64,000 bases of DNA from SZAS-103 sp038226665 (GCA_038226665.1 JBBRQI010000010.1:1-64000), one strand, 5' to 3'. Positions 52,554 to 64,000 are shown, numbered from the stretch's first letter. The notes: generated by a model not told the origin, from the sequence alone. Program-made: numbers and translations.

Positions 52554-54734
52554 ATGCCATCGCCGCGCCGCGCATTCGCGCACCGTATTTTCGTGCTTCT
52601 GCTGATCGCGTTCGTGACCGGCATCGTCGGCTGCGAACACAAGGACGCGCCCGTGCAAGCGAGCAAGGCCGACCTCACCGCAGCCAACGCGCAGATCGCG
52701 CAACCGGCATGGCTGGGCGAACGCCTGCCCGAGCACACTGCCGCGTACGCGCGGATTCCTTCGCTGTGGGGCACGTTGTCGGCACCTGATGGTCGCCCGC
52801 TCGATTCGGCACTTGCAAGCGCGGAGCACGTGAAGATCATTGCCAGCCTGCGCAAGGCCGTGCATACCGATCCGCTGATTGCCCAGACCGGCGCAGGCCC
52901 GATCCTGGAACTGCTGCTCGGCGACCAGGGTGCGCCGCTCGAAATCGCCGTGATCGACGCGAGCGACGGCGTCTCGCCAGCCAGCCGTGCGCTGGCCACC
53001 ACCGTGCTGGATGTGCCGGATATCGCCGTGTTGAATGCGCGCGTGGCTGCGCTTTCGGGTCCGAACTCGCCATTGCAGGCACCATTCGATGCGAACGGCG
53101 ATGCGACGTTGAAGCAGAACGGTGCCCTGCACTTCGATACGCAGACGCATCGGCTGTATGTGTCGTTCGGCACCACCGCTTCGGCGCTGACTCTGCAACA
53201 GGATCTTGCACAACTCAAGGCGAGGCGCGCGCATCCGATGCAGGATGCCGAACGCGAGATCGACAGTTCGGGACAAGGGTTGTTCGTGTGGATGAGCGCG
53301 AAGGGACTCAACAACGCGCTGGCCGCGCAGCTGCCGCCGCAGTTGCAGCCCGATGGCCTGCTGCGCGATGCGATCTTGCATGCGCAAAGCATCGCGCTTG
53401 GCTGGGGCACGGTCGATGGACACGGCCGCCTGCAATTGCAGATCCGCGCGCCGCAGTCGCGGTTGCTTGGATACCTCGCGCCGAACGCTGGCGATGTTGA
53501 TCTGAAAACATCCGGCAAGCCCGGCTGGGCGATCACGATGGCGTTGCCGGGCGCGGAAAACCTGCAGGCGATGCGCGACGGGCTCGATCGCGATTACGCG
53601 CCCGGCCTGCATGCGCAATTCGACAATGGACTGGCGCAAGTGCAGGCGAAGACCGGCATCGATCCGGTCGAATTCGCGAAGTTCGTCGGGCCGCAACTGG
53701 TGGCCTTCGGCGATGCCAATGGAACCTATGTCGCATTGTGCGTGCGCGATCGCAAGGCGCTCTATGCCAAGCTTGACGTACTCGGCAAGCGCTTCAATTG
53801 GCAAAGCAGCGTCGTGAAATCGGGCGACCTGGAAATCCATCACCTGCACATCCCGGGCTTCGATGCGACGACATCTCAGCCCGGGATGGATCCGAAAGCG
53901 CGCGCGTGGATGCAGTTGTATGCGCGGATCGGCAGCCATTTCTACTGGGTCGAGGACGGCGACTATCTGGTGTTCGCGAGCGTGCCGCAGTTGCTGGTCG
54001 ATCGCGTCGCCGCGAAACCCGACACGTCGCTCGGCCAATGGCTGCATGACCAGTCCTACAGCAGCGCGCACACCGTGCTCGGCGTCGCCGCGACCAACCA
54101 CAACATGCAGCGCGAGGTTTACTACACCTATCTCGGCGCATTGCAGGCGCTCGGCGATGCATTGGGGCAGTCGATCGACCTGACGACATTGCCAAGCGCC
54201 GGCCAATTGAAGTTGCCGGTCGATGGCGCAATTGGCTTCGCCGTGGAAGCGACCGACCAACGCGTCGCGTTGCAGATGACCTACGAGCAGACGCCGATCG
54301 AGGGTCTGGTCGGCGGCGGTGGCACCAGTTCGATGACCGCCGTGGCAGTGGTGGCAATCCTCGCAGCGATCTCGATTCCTGCGTATCAAGACTACGTGAT
54401 CCGTTCACAGGTCAGCGAAGGCGCTGCACTGTCGGAAGGCGCCAAGACCGCCGTCGCCGAGTACTACGCGAACCAGGGGCGGATGCCGCACGACAATGCC
54501 GCTGCGGGGGTCGCCGAAGCCACCAGCATCGCCGGTGCGTATGTATCGCGAGTGCAGATCGTCGACGGCCAGATCCGCGCCATCTACAGCAGCCATACGC
54601 CGCAGAAAGCGAACGCGGCGCTGGACGGCGGAGCCCTGGAGTTTTCGCCCGCGCCCGAAAACGGCGCGATCCATTGGACCTGCGGCAGCACCAATATCCC
54701 GCAAAAGTACCTGCCGACCGTCTGCCGGCACTGA
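52554..54734 (+). CDS. large lipoprotein with C-terminal type IV pilin-like domain
   Basis: The 726-residue precursor starts with a short basic region, a hydrophobic core and lipobox GIVGC (Cys27). Residues ~40-585 are a soluble region I cannot name, with beta-alpha segments such as LFVWMSAKGLNNAL and HFYWVEDGDYLVFASV. From ~594 the sequence is unmistakably major-pilin-like: AVVAILAAISIPAYQDYV, SQVSEGAALSEGAKTAVAEYY, and a C-terminal Cys pair (WTCGS, TVCRH). The prepilin cleavage motif GFTLIE is missing. It is therefore a fusion: an anchored protein displaying or hiding a pilin fold. ATG 52554 begins the signal sequence; the frame extends upstream over the ppiB promoter. Confidence 0.85.
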   Translation: MPSPRRAFAHRIFVLLLIAFVTGIVGCEHKDAPVQASKADLTAANAQIAQPAWLGERLPEHTAAYARIPSLWGTLSAPDGRPLDSALASAEHVKIIASLRKAVHTDPLIAQTGAGPILELLLGDQGAPLEIAVIDASDGVSPASRALATTVLDVPDIAVLNARVAALSGPNSPLQAPFDANGDATLKQNGALHFDTQTHRLYVSFGTTASALTLQQDLAQLKARRAHPMQDAEREIDSSGQGLFVWMSAKGLNNALAAQLPPQLQPDGLLRDAILHAQSIALGWGTVDGHGRLQLQIRAPQSRLLGYLAPNAGDVDLKTSGKPGWAITMALPGAENLQAMRDGLDRDYAPGLHAQFDNGLAQVQAKTGIDPVEFAKFVGPQLVAFGDANGTYVALCVRDRKALYAKLDVLGKRFNWQSSVVKSGDLEIHHLHIPGFDATTSQPGMDPKARAWMQLYARIGSHFYWVEDGDYLVFASVPQLLVDRVAAKPDTSLGQWLHDQSYSSAHTVLGVAATNHNMQREVYYTYLGALQALGDALGQSIDLTTLPSAGQLKLPVDGAIGFAVEATDQRVALQMTYEQTPIEGLVGGGGTSSMTAVAVVAILAAISIPAYQDYVIRSQVSEGAALSEGAKTAVAEYYANQGRMPHDNAAAGVAEATSIAGAYVSRVQIVDGQIRAIYSSHTPQKANAALDGGALEFSPAPENGAIHWTCGSTNIPQKYLPTVCRH

Positions 54735-54921
54735 TCCGATGGGTGAGCAGTCGTTTGCGGCGACAGCCGCAGCGCCCGCCACGCAGCGCCGCGCTGTCCC
54801 ATGAACGCTGCGTGGTGCGATGCGGCAATCAAGCCCGCGAGCAGGTATCATGGGCGGCTAGCTTCATACCATCCGTTCGTTCCTCCACCCAGACTCGCCC
54901 AAGCCGGCGGGCGAGATTCTT

Positions 54922-56748
54922 ATGTCCATCGAAAAACTCCGCAACATCGCCATCGTCGCCCACGTCGACCACGGCAAGACCACCCTCGTCGATCAGCTGC
55001 TCAAGCAGTCCGGCACCTTCAGCGAGCGCACGGTCACCACCGAACGCATGATGGACAGCAACGATCTGGAAAAGGAACGTGGCATCACGATTCTTTCCAA
55101 GAACACCGCGATCCGCTGGAAGGATTACCGCGTCAACATCGTCGATACACCGGGACATGCCGACTTCGGCGGCGAAGTCGAACGCGTGCTGTCGATGGTC
55201 GATTCGGTGCTGATCCTGGTCGATGCGATGGACGGGCCAATGCCACAGACGCGCTTCGTAACCCAGAAAGCGTTCGCGATGGGCTTCAAGCCGATCGTCG
55301 TGATCAACAAGGTCGATCGTCCGGGCGCTCGCCCGGACTGGGTCGTGAACCAGACCTTCGACCTGTTCGATCGCCTCGGCGCGACCGAGGAGCAACTCGA
55401 TTTCCCGATCGTGTACGCCTCGGCCCTGCACGGCTACGCCGGCCTCAACTCGGACGTGCGCGAAGGCAACATGGATCCGCTGTTCGACGCGATCATCCAG
55501 CACGTCGCGCCGCCGCCGGTGGACATGGATGGCCCGTTCCAGATGCGCGTGACTTCGCTCGATTACAGCAACTACGTCGGCATCATCGGCGTCGGCCGCA
55601 TCCAGCGCGGCACGGTGCGCACCAACCAGCCGGTCACGATTCTCGACCGCGCCGGCAAGCCGCGCCAGGGCAAGGTGCTGCAGGTGCTCGGCTTCCTGGG
55701 CCTCGAACGCCGGGAAGTGGAAGAGGCGCAAGCCGGCGACATCATCGCGGTGTCGGGCATCGGCGATCTGGGCATATCGGAGACGATCTGCGCGATCGAC
55801 GCGCCGGAACAGTTGCCGGTGCTGACCGTGGACGAACCGACGATCAGCATGACCTTCCAGGTCAACAATTCGCCGTTCGCGGGCAAGAAGGATCGCAGCG
55901 GCGGCAAATTCCTGACCTCGCGCCAGTTGCGCGATCGTTTGATCCGCGAGACCCAGCACAATGTGTCGCTGAAGCTCGAGGAAACCGACGACGCCGACAA
56001 GTTCAAGGTCTCGGGCCGTGGCGAATTGCATCTGTCGATCCTGATCGAGACGATGCGCCGCGAAGGCTACGAACTCGCAGTATCGCGTCCGGAAGTCATC
56101 ATCAAGGACGTCGACGGCCAAAAGATGGAACCGTACGAAAGCCTCGTCGTCGATCTCGAAGAACAATACCAGGGCGGCGTGATGCAGCGCCTCGGCGAGC
56201 GTCGCGGCCAGCTATTGAACATGGAACCCGACGGCAAGGGCCGCGTGCGCATTGACTTCATGATTCCTGCGCGCGGGCTGATCGGTTTCCAGACCGAGTT
56301 CCGCACGATCACCGCCGGCACCGGCCTGTTGTTCCACGTGTTCGATCATTACGGCCCGAAGTCCGAAGGCGCTATCGCCGAACGCCAGAACGGCGTGATG
56401 ATTTCCAACGGCACCGGCCCGTCGCCCGCCTATGCGCAGATGTTCATGCAGGAGCGCGGCCGCCTGATGGTCGAGCCGGGCGAGGAAATCTACGAAGGCC
56501 AGATCGTCGGCATCCACGCCAAGGACAACGACCTCACCGTCAACGCCTTGCGCGCGAAACAGCTCACGAACTTCCGAGCGTCCGGCAAGGACGACAACGA
56601 GCAATTGACGCCTGCGGTGAAGCTGTCGCTCGAACAGGCACTGGAATTCATCGCCGACGACGAACTCGTCGAAGTGACTCCAGTCGCGATCCGCCTGCGC
56701 AAGAAGGAGCGCACCGAGAACGACCGCAAGCGTGCGTCGCGCGGTTGA
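54922..56748 (+). CDS. typA: translational GTPase TypA/BipA
   Basis: BipA is an EF-G-like GTPase acting on ribosome assembly and stress translation. The 608-residue product is of normal length, with AHVDHGKTT (G1, 13-21), ERGITILSKN (G2 region), DTPGHADFGGEV (G3) and NKVDRPGARP (G4), then EF-G-like domains III and V and the BipA-specific C-terminus. ATG 54922 follows a GGCGGGCGAG stretch; a 484-codon open frame that overlaps from 54801 is a shadow. It is followed 19 nt later by a DUF2127 gene. Confidence 0.97.
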   Translation: MSIEKLRNIAIVAHVDHGKTTLVDQLLKQSGTFSERTVTTERMMDSNDLEKERGITILSKNTAIRWKDYRVNIVDTPGHADFGGEVERVLSMVDSVLILVDAMDGPMPQTRFVTQKAFAMGFKPIVVINKVDRPGARPDWVVNQTFDLFDRLGATEEQLDFPIVYASALHGYAGLNSDVREGNMDPLFDAIIQHVAPPPVDMDGPFQMRVTSLDYSNYVGIIGVGRIQRGTVRTNQPVTILDRAGKPRQGKVLQVLGFLGLERREVEEAQAGDIIAVSGIGDLGISETICAIDAPEQLPVLTVDEPTISMTFQVNNSPFAGKKDRSGGKFLTSRQLRDRLIRETQHNVSLKLEETDDADKFKVSGRGELHLSILIETMRREGYELAVSRPEVIIKDVDGQKMEPYESLVVDLEEQYQGGVMQRLGERRGQLLNMEPDGKGRVRIDFMIPARGLIGFQTEFRTITAGTGLLFHVFDHYGPKSEGAIAERQNGVMISNGTGPSPAYAQMFMQERGRLMVEPGEEIYEGQIVGIHAKDNDLTVNALRAKQLTNFRASGKDDNEQLTPAVKLSLEQALEFIADDELVEVTPVAIRLRKKERTENDRKRASRG

Positions 56749-56767
56749 TACGCACGATCGACCAGTG

Positions 56768-57286
56768 ATGACGAAATCGATGAACGATCCGAGCCACGTC
56801 GGCGAGCACCATCACATCAGCGCCAAGGAAGTGCGCCAGCATGCCGGGCCGTGGTTGATCGCCATCGGCGTGGCGATCAAATCCTTCCTAGCGCTGGCGA
56901 CAGCGATCGGCCTGGAGTTCTGGGGCGCGCAGCGCATGCACGACTGGATCGGCATGCAGATCGAGCGCCACCACCTCAATCCGGAACACGGCTTCTTCGC
57001 GACGCTGTCGCAGCAGACCAGCCATGGCACCGTGCACCTTGTGGCGGCCGTGCTGGTGATCTACGCGAGCGTCCACGGTGCCGAAGCCTGGGGACTATGG
57101 CGCGACAAGGCGTGGGCTTCGTGGTTGGGCTGCGTCGGCGCGGCACTCTATCTGCCGGTCGATGGATTGGCGTTATGGCATCACCCCAACTGGATCACCG
57201 CGGCGGTCGTGGTCATCAACGTGCTGGTCGTGCTCGTCCTCGGGTGGAACATCCGCAACCTGCGTTCGCGACGCGCTGCAAGCTGA
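56768..57286 (+). CDS. DUF2127 family membrane protein
   Basis: The 172-residue protein has four membrane segments (near 30-50, 85-105, 112-132 and 140-160). Its His-rich cytosolic N-terminus and GTVHLVAAVLVIYASVHGAEAWGLW segment fit DUF2127, a family without assigned function. ATG 56768 (MTKSMNDPSH) is taken as the start, with the next Met (MNDPSH) possible. It trails typA closely, so read-through from typA is likely, and converges on the reverse DAHP synthase gene 6 nt away. Confidence 0.78.
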   Translation: MTKSMNDPSHVGEHHHISAKEVRQHAGPWLIAIGVAIKSFLALATAIGLEFWGAQRMHDWIGMQIERHHLNPEHGFFATLSQQTSHGTVHLVAAVLVIYASVHGAEAWGLWRDKAWASWLGCVGAALYLPVDGLALWHHPNWITAAVVVINVLVVLVLGWNIRNLRSRRAAS

Positions 57287-57292
57287 CAGCAA

Positions 57293-58687
57293 TCAGGTAG
57301 CGAGTGCGTTGCGCTTGCGCACGATCAACATCGCGATCTCCAGCGACTGTTCGTAATTCAACCGCGGGTCGACTGTCGAACGATAGGCGCGTTCCAGATC
57401 AGTTTCGGTCAGCTCACGCGCACCGCCTGTGCATTCGGTGACGTTCTCTCCGGTGAGTTCCAGATGCACGCCACCGAGTCTTGAACCGTGCGCCGCGTGG
57501 ATCTCGAATGCTTGCTCGAGTTCGCTGCGGATCGCCGCGAACGGCCGCGTCTTGTAACCGTTCGACGTGCTCTCGGTGTTGCCATGCATCGGATCGGAAA
57601 TCCACAGCACGCGACGTCCTTCGCGATGCAGCGCGTCGATCAACGGCGGCAGCAGCTCGCCGATGCGCGCAGCGCCGAAGCGGTGGATCAATGCGATGCG
57701 GCCCGGTTCGCGGTCGGGCGACAACACCTCCAGCAGGCGCAGCAGCATGTCGGGCGTCATCGCGGCGCCGACTTTCAATCCGATCGGATTGCGCACGCCA
57801 CGCAGGTATTCGACATGCGCGCCATCGAGCGCCGCGGTGCGCATGCCGATCCACGGAAAATGCGTGGACAGGTTGAAGCAGCCCTGCTGGCGCGGCACTT
57901 GGCGCGTAAGCGCCTCCTCGTACGGCAACAGCAACGCTTCATGCGACGTATAGAAATCGGCACGGTTGAGGTTGTGCAGCGATTCGCCCGACAGCGTTTC
58001 CATGAAACGTACCGAGTCGCCGATCGCCGCGACCATGCGCCGGTATTCATCGGACAGCGGCGAATGGCCGACCCAATCGAGGTTCCAGTATTCGGGGTGG
58101 TGCAGGTCGGCGAATCCGCCATCGATCAAGGCGCGCACGAAATTCATCGTCATCGCCGAGCGCGCATGCGCTTTCAGCAAACGACGCGGGTCGGGCGTGC
58201 GCGCAGCGAGCTCGAACTCGGGGCCATTGATGATGTCGCCGCGATAACTCGGCAGGGTCGCGCCCCCGCGCGTTTCGGTATCGGCCGAACGCGGCTTCGC
58301 GTACTGGCCCGCGAAGCGGCCCACGCGCACGACCGGCTGGCGCAGCCCATGCACGAGCACGAGGCTCATCTGCAACAGCACCTTCAACCGGTTCGCGATG
58401 ATTTCGGACGTGCAATCGCTGAAACTCTCGGCGCAATCGCCGCCCTGCAACAGAAAGCGCTTGCCTTCCTGCGCCTCGGCGAGTTGCTGCTTGAGCGAGA
58501 GGATTTCCCACGATGTCACCAGCGGCGGCAAACGGCGCAATTCGGCGAGCGTGGACTCGAGCGCGTCGGCGTCGGGATACTGCGGCAACTGCGTCGCCGC
58601 GCAAGCGCGCCAGCTTTGCGGCGCCCATGCGTCGATCTGCGTGGACGCATTCAATGAAGTCGGATTCGACGAAGTCTGCTGAGGCAT
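57293..58687 (-). CDS. class II 3-deoxy-7-phosphoheptulonate (DAHP) synthase
   Basis: DAHP synthase condenses phosphoenolpyruvate and erythrose 4-phosphate at the entrance to the shikimate pathway. The 464-residue product is of the class II (plant-type) family: LLQGGDCAESFSDC with the metal-binding Cys, RVGRFAGQYAKPRS, SHEALLLPYE, GVRNPIGLKVG, WISDPMHGN and HLELTGENVTECTGG. Class II enzymes are typical of this order and also occur in Pseudomonas and Actinobacteria. ATG 58687 is chosen (MPQQTSSN); upstream frame is non-coding. dsbB lies upstream on the same strand, 156 nt away. Confidence 0.94.
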   Translation of the reverse strand: MPQQTSSNPTSLNASTQIDAWAPQSWRACAATQLPQYPDADALESTLAELRRLPPLVTSWEILSLKQQLAEAQEGKRFLLQGGDCAESFSDCTSEIIANRLKVLLQMSLVLVHGLRQPVVRVGRFAGQYAKPRSADTETRGGATLPSYRGDIINGPEFELAARTPDPRRLLKAHARSAMTMNFVRALIDGGFADLHHPEYWNLDWVGHSPLSDEYRRMVAAIGDSVRFMETLSGESLHNLNRADFYTSHEALLLPYEEALTRQVPRQQGCFNLSTHFPWIGMRTAALDGAHVEYLRGVRNPIGLKVGAAMTPDMLLRLLEVLSPDREPGRIALIHRFGAARIGELLPPLIDALHREGRRVLWISDPMHGNTESTSNGYKTRPFAAIRSELEQAFEIHAAHGSRLGGVHLELTGENVTECTGGARELTETDLERAYRSTVDPRLNYEQSLEIAMLIVRKRNALAT

Positions 58688-58843
58688 GGTACGTGCGTGG
58701 CGGCATTGTTGCGGCGCAACAGGCATCATGCCACAGGGTTGGACATTGTGGAGATGGCACCGATCGAAGGATGGGAACCGAAAGACTTGCGCCGCTCGAT
58801 GCGAACGATGGATGTGCGAATGATCGGTGTGCGGCTCATCCAA

Positions 58844-59347
58844 TCAGCCCTTGCGACGAAACCCCGCGAACAACGCCCATGCCGCGAGCACGACGAGACT
58901 GATCATCACCCAGCCGGGCATCGCGAGGCCGAGGAAACGCCACGTCACTTGCGCGCATTCGCCCGATCCGCCGAACACCTTCACGATTGCCTTGCCGACG
59001 CTCATCATCTCCAGCATGTTCTTGAGCGGCGCTCCGCACGACGGCACCTGATCGGCCGGCAATGACTGTATCCACAAGTGCCGTGCGGCAACCGCGATGC
59101 CACCGAGCGCCATCATCAACGCAAGCAGGCTCCACGTCTTTCTTCCGCCCGGGGACTTAGGCGCTGCAAGGGCACCGAGCAGAAACACGATCCCCATTGC
59201 GATCACTGCGATGCGCTGGAAGATGCACAGGTTGCATGGCTCCTGGTGCAGGTAGATTTCCGAATACATCGCATAGCCCATCAACCCCGCGCAGGCCAAT
59301 GCGCCGAGGAAGAAGCGGGTGCGGAATTGCGGGGAGTTCGAGGTCAT
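58844..59347 (-). CDS. dsbB: disulfide bond formation protein DsbB
   Basis: DsbB reoxidises DsbA in the periplasm and passes electrons to quinones. The 167-residue protein has four membrane segments and both periplasmic Cys pairs: CNLC (Cys38/Cys41) in the first loop and Cys104/Cys131 in the second (VPSCGAP and GSGECAQ). The quinone-site Arg follows in CIFQRI. ATG 59347 is the natural start. It is transcribed in the direction of the DAHP synthase gene. Confidence 0.94.
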   Translation of the reverse strand: MTSNSPQFRTRFFLGALACAGLMGYAMYSEIYLHQEPCNLCIFQRIAVIAMGIVFLLGALAAPKSPGGRKTWSLLALMMALGGIAVAARHLWIQSLPADQVPSCGAPLKNMLEMMSVGKAIVKVFGGSGECAQVTWRFLGLAMPGWVMISLVVLAAWALFAGFRRKG

Positions 59348-59515
59348 GCTGCAAGTTTAACCGTCAGGATGGACAGGACAGAGCACCATCACAGACCACG
59401 CATTGCGCGTTTGGTTGCATGCGCGCGTAGCGGACAGCGGCGAGCATCGTCTTCACCCCACGAAAACCCCGGCATTGCCGAGGCTTAGATGGGCGCAAGC
59501 TTTCTGTTGCCGCGT

Positions 59516-60094
59516 TCAATGCTTTGGCTTGACCGAGGCATCAACCGGTTCGGCCGCCGGCCAGATCGTTCCTGACGATGCCCAGGAGGGCGCCGGAGAA
59601 GCAACCGAATGCCTGACGTTCCTGAAATCGGAACGGCCGTTGTTGTTGGTGACCGCGGCGCGAGCTAACGTTCCTCCACCCGGACTTAATGATGATGTCG
59701 CCATCAACGACGGGATCGTAGTCAGCGAAGCCATCGCCGTAGGACTTCCACTTGCCGGTCGCATGGTCGTGGGGTTGGTGGAAGGCAAGGATCCCATCGT
59801 CGTCGGACTCAACGGCGTTGCCGCCATCGTCAGGGAACCCGCTGATGCCGACGTTGCCGTCTTCGTGCTGGACTGCCCTTCAGTGGTCTTGACGATCGAA
59901 CTCACGCTACGAGGAGCCGCTGGCCGGGCTGGCGTTCCGAAACCCGTGCCACGCGCCATTGCCGGGGTTCCCGGAAAGGCCACCAGCATCCCCACGACGA
60001 GCATGAGCAACGTCGATGACCGCGCTCCCCGCCTGTTTGCCCTGCGCAGCCCTCCGTTGTACGGATCTGCCTTGTACAAATTTGGATCGCTCAT
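59516..60094 (-). CDS. exported protein, reading frame probably disrupted
   Basis: ATG 60094 behind AGGAATC starts MSDPNLYKADPYNGG, then a basic stretch and a hydrophobic export signal (LLMLVVGMLVAFPG, cut after PAMA). The frame stays open to 59516 (192 residues). From about 59870 down to 59685 it becomes Ser/Thr/Ala/Pro-rich with C in codon position two, as shadows do. In the same span another reverse frame has the GNC-type codon pattern and reads plausibly (NVGISGFPDDGGN, SYGDGFADYDPVVDGD). The first frame looks coding again near its end. Two compensating indels, or sequencing errors, would explain this. No family is recognised. Confidence 0.5.
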   Translation of the reverse strand: MSDPNLYKADPYNGGLRRANRRGARSSTLLMLVVGMLVAFPGTPAMARGTGFGTPARPAAPRSVSSIVKTTEGQSSTKTATSASAGSLTMAATPLSPTTMGSLPSTNPTTMRPASGSPTAMASLTTIPSLMATSSLSPGGGTLARAAVTNNNGRSDFRNVRHSVASPAPSWASSGTIWPAAEPVDASVKPKH

Positions 60095-60301
60095 TCGGGA
60101 TTCCTGATGTGACCGACCGGCATGCGATCGGATGTGCGTAATGCCAGCCAGAGCGGAGAGCCATTGAATTCTAGGGGTATGACCATAATTCCTGAATGGC
60201 AACAGCGTACCCCACAGATGTTCGCGCACCCCGGTATGAAATTCCAGCATCCATAGCGCCCGCTGGCGCTGGGCTATCCCTTGCGTTCAGCATCGGGTTT
60301 A

Positions 60302-60331
60302 TTGGCCCAGCATTGACGGCGGTACTAAACT
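60302..60331 (+). promoter_or_regulatory. candidate uvrA promoter with LexA-like box
   Basis: TTGGCC (60302-60307) and TAAACT (60326-60331) with an 18-nt spacer form a plausible promoter 29 nt before the uvrA ATG. Within it TTGA-CGGCGG-TACTA (60313-60327) matches the spacing of the Xanthomonas/Xylella LexA box TTAG-N6-TACTA, with a two-base change in the left half. Confidence 0.35.
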
Positions 60332-60359
60332 GATCGATTCGATAGATTCGAGGCACTAC

Positions 60360-63283
<2,924 letters not shown>

Positions 63284-63287
<4 letters not shown>

Positions 63288-63730
63288 GCGCATCGGAAGA
63301 CTCGACGGCATTGCCGCCAAGTACGAATTCGAGCTTGATTTTCCGCACCGAACTCGCGGTGCGCTGGCGCGATCTCGACGCGTTCAACCACGTGAACAAC
63401 GCGATGTACCTGCGTTATCTCGAAGAGGCGCGACTGCGCTGGCTGCTGACACTTGATGGCCCGTGGATGGACGCGCATGTCGCGCCGGTCGTCGCATCCG
63501 CACTGGTGAATTTCAAGCGGCCGATCGCATGGCCGGAGGATGTCGTCGTCGAACTGTTCGTCGATCGCGTCGGCAACAGCAGCTTCACCCTCGGCCATCG
63601 CATCCTGTCGGCGAAGGATGCATCCGTGTTGTATTGCGACGGCCACGTGGTGATGGTGTGGTTCGACAGCCGCACCGGGAAATCCTCATCGCTGCCGGAA
63701 AGCGTACGTGCCGCCTGCACGTCTTCATGA
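63284..63730 (+). CDS. hotdog-fold acyl-CoA thioesterase (4HBT/YbgC type)
   Basis: The 148-residue product has the 4-hydroxybenzoyl-CoA thioesterase signature VRWRDLDAFNHVNNAMYLRYLEEAR with the active-site Asp and the long hotdog helix, followed by VNFKRPIAWPEDVVVEL. Substrate is probably a short- or medium-chain or aryl acyl-CoA; it cannot be told from sequence. ATG 63284 overlaps the uvrA stop by 4 nt, making the pair translationally coupled, an unrelated-function pairing. It converges on the copper chaperone gene with 1 nt between stops. Confidence 0.88.
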
Positions 63731-63731
63731 C

Positions 63732-64000
63732 TCAGTGCGCCGACACCGGCCCCTCTGCGCGCACCATCGCGACCACAGTGAGCGCGGTGCCATCGGCGAA
63801 ATGCAGGCGGAAACGCACTTGGTCGCCGCTATTCAGTTGGCGCTTCGGCTCCATCAACATCAGGTGCAATCCGCCCGGCTCGAAGCGCAGGCTGCCGCCG
63901 GCCGGAATGGCCTGATCGCCAGCCGGACGCATCGTGCTGACGCCGTTGACGATCACCGACTTGTGCAATTCGACGCTGCCGAACGCATCGCTCTGCGCCG
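63732..64000 (-). CDS. PCu(A)C-type periplasmic copper chaperone, 5' end beyond the window
   Basis: Only the C-terminal ~89 residues are inside the window. They contain the complete copper-binding motif H-x10-M-x21-H-x-M: VELH, then STM, then GLHLMLM. This matches PCu(A)C proteins, which bind Cu(I) in the periplasm and hand it to cytochrome c oxidase Cu-A centres. A signal peptide would lie off the right edge. A TTG at 63968 could open a frame, but the coding similarity clearly continues upstream to the edge (AFGSVELHKSV). Confidence 0.88.
   Translation of the reverse strand, partial: AQSDAFGSVELHKSVIVNGVSTMRPAGDQAIPAGGSLRFEPGGLHLMLMEPKRQLNSGDQVRFRLHFADGTALTVVAMVRAEGPVSAH

Noticed and set aside
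54801..56255. 484-codon + frame overlapping typA
   Set aside because: It is out of frame with TypA and very rich in Arg, Pro and Gly, a typical shadow composition.
59403..60107. 234-codon open frame on the + strand opposite the exported-protein gene
   Set aside because: It lacks a start with a ribosome site and is Val/Ala-rich as expected for the antisense of a GNC-patterned gene. The reverse strand has a clear ribosome site and signal peptide. It cannot be fully excluded.

Overview
The window is a GC-rich (about 60-65 % by eye), densely packed chromosomal segment of a gammaproteobacterium. The gene order rpsB-tsf-pyrH-frr-uppS-cdsA-dxr-rseP-bamA-lpxD-fabZ-lpxA-lpxB-rnhB-dnaE, a class II DAHP synthase and the protein sequences point to the Xanthomonadales/Lysobacterales, probably near Rhodanobacteraceae. 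That placement is from memory of gene content, not from a database search. No rRNA, tRNA, CRISPR array, insertion sequence or phage gene was recognised.

Layout. 1-0.75 kb: an AT-richer stretch with one unrecognised reverse ORF, then a hairpin-rich rpsB leader. 0.75-21 kb: the translation/envelope superoperon on the + strand. It is interrupted only by two tandem DegV-family lipid-binding genes between tsf and pyrH. Many junctions are 1-4 nt overlaps. 21-26 kb: a rhomboid protease (+), two unknown reverse genes, and accA, which is often next to dnaE but is displaced here. 26-28 kb: a Crp/Fnr regulator preceded by a perfect palindrome, followed by a second Crp/Fnr-like gene that has lost its middle. 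28-30 kb: a diguanylate cyclase and an rRNA pseudouridine synthase, both reverse.

30.2-37.2 kb is the most distinctive block. Seven same-strand, tightly packed genes appear to modify membrane fatty acids: a delta-9-type desaturase, a COG2907-type FAD oxidoreductase, DUF1365, a Cfa-family methyltransferase with altered active-site residues, DUF2878, DUF1295, and a second Cfa-family methyltransferase that resembles plant coclaurine N-methyltransferases. 37-49 kb: a periplasmic protein, an OmpA-type porin, prpD, fadH (2,4-dienoyl-CoA reductase), a SleB-like hydrolase, a glutathione S-transferase, then a reverse block of prpC, prpB, mdh and a class I aminotransferase. PrpB, PrpC, PrpD and Mdh together supply most of a 2-methylcitrate cycle for propionate; AcnD, PrpF and a PrpR regulator were not seen.

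49-64 kb: a translationally coupled lipoprotein - M48 metalloprotease - lipoprotein trio; a cyclophilin coupled to a small Cys-rich lipoprotein; a 726-residue lipoprotein whose C-terminus is a type IV pilin-like domain without a prepilin cleavage site; typA; a DUF2127 membrane protein; class II DAHP synthase; dsbB; an exported protein whose frame seems disrupted; uvrA with a LexA-like box in its promoter; a hotdog thioesterase coupled to uvrA; and the 3' part of a PCu(A)C copper chaperone cut by the right edge.

Main points for follow-up: the lipid-modification operon and its CNMT-like enzyme, the pilin-lipoprotein fusion, the internally deleted Crp/Fnr paralogue, the DegV tandem, and the repeat-bearing leader of frr.
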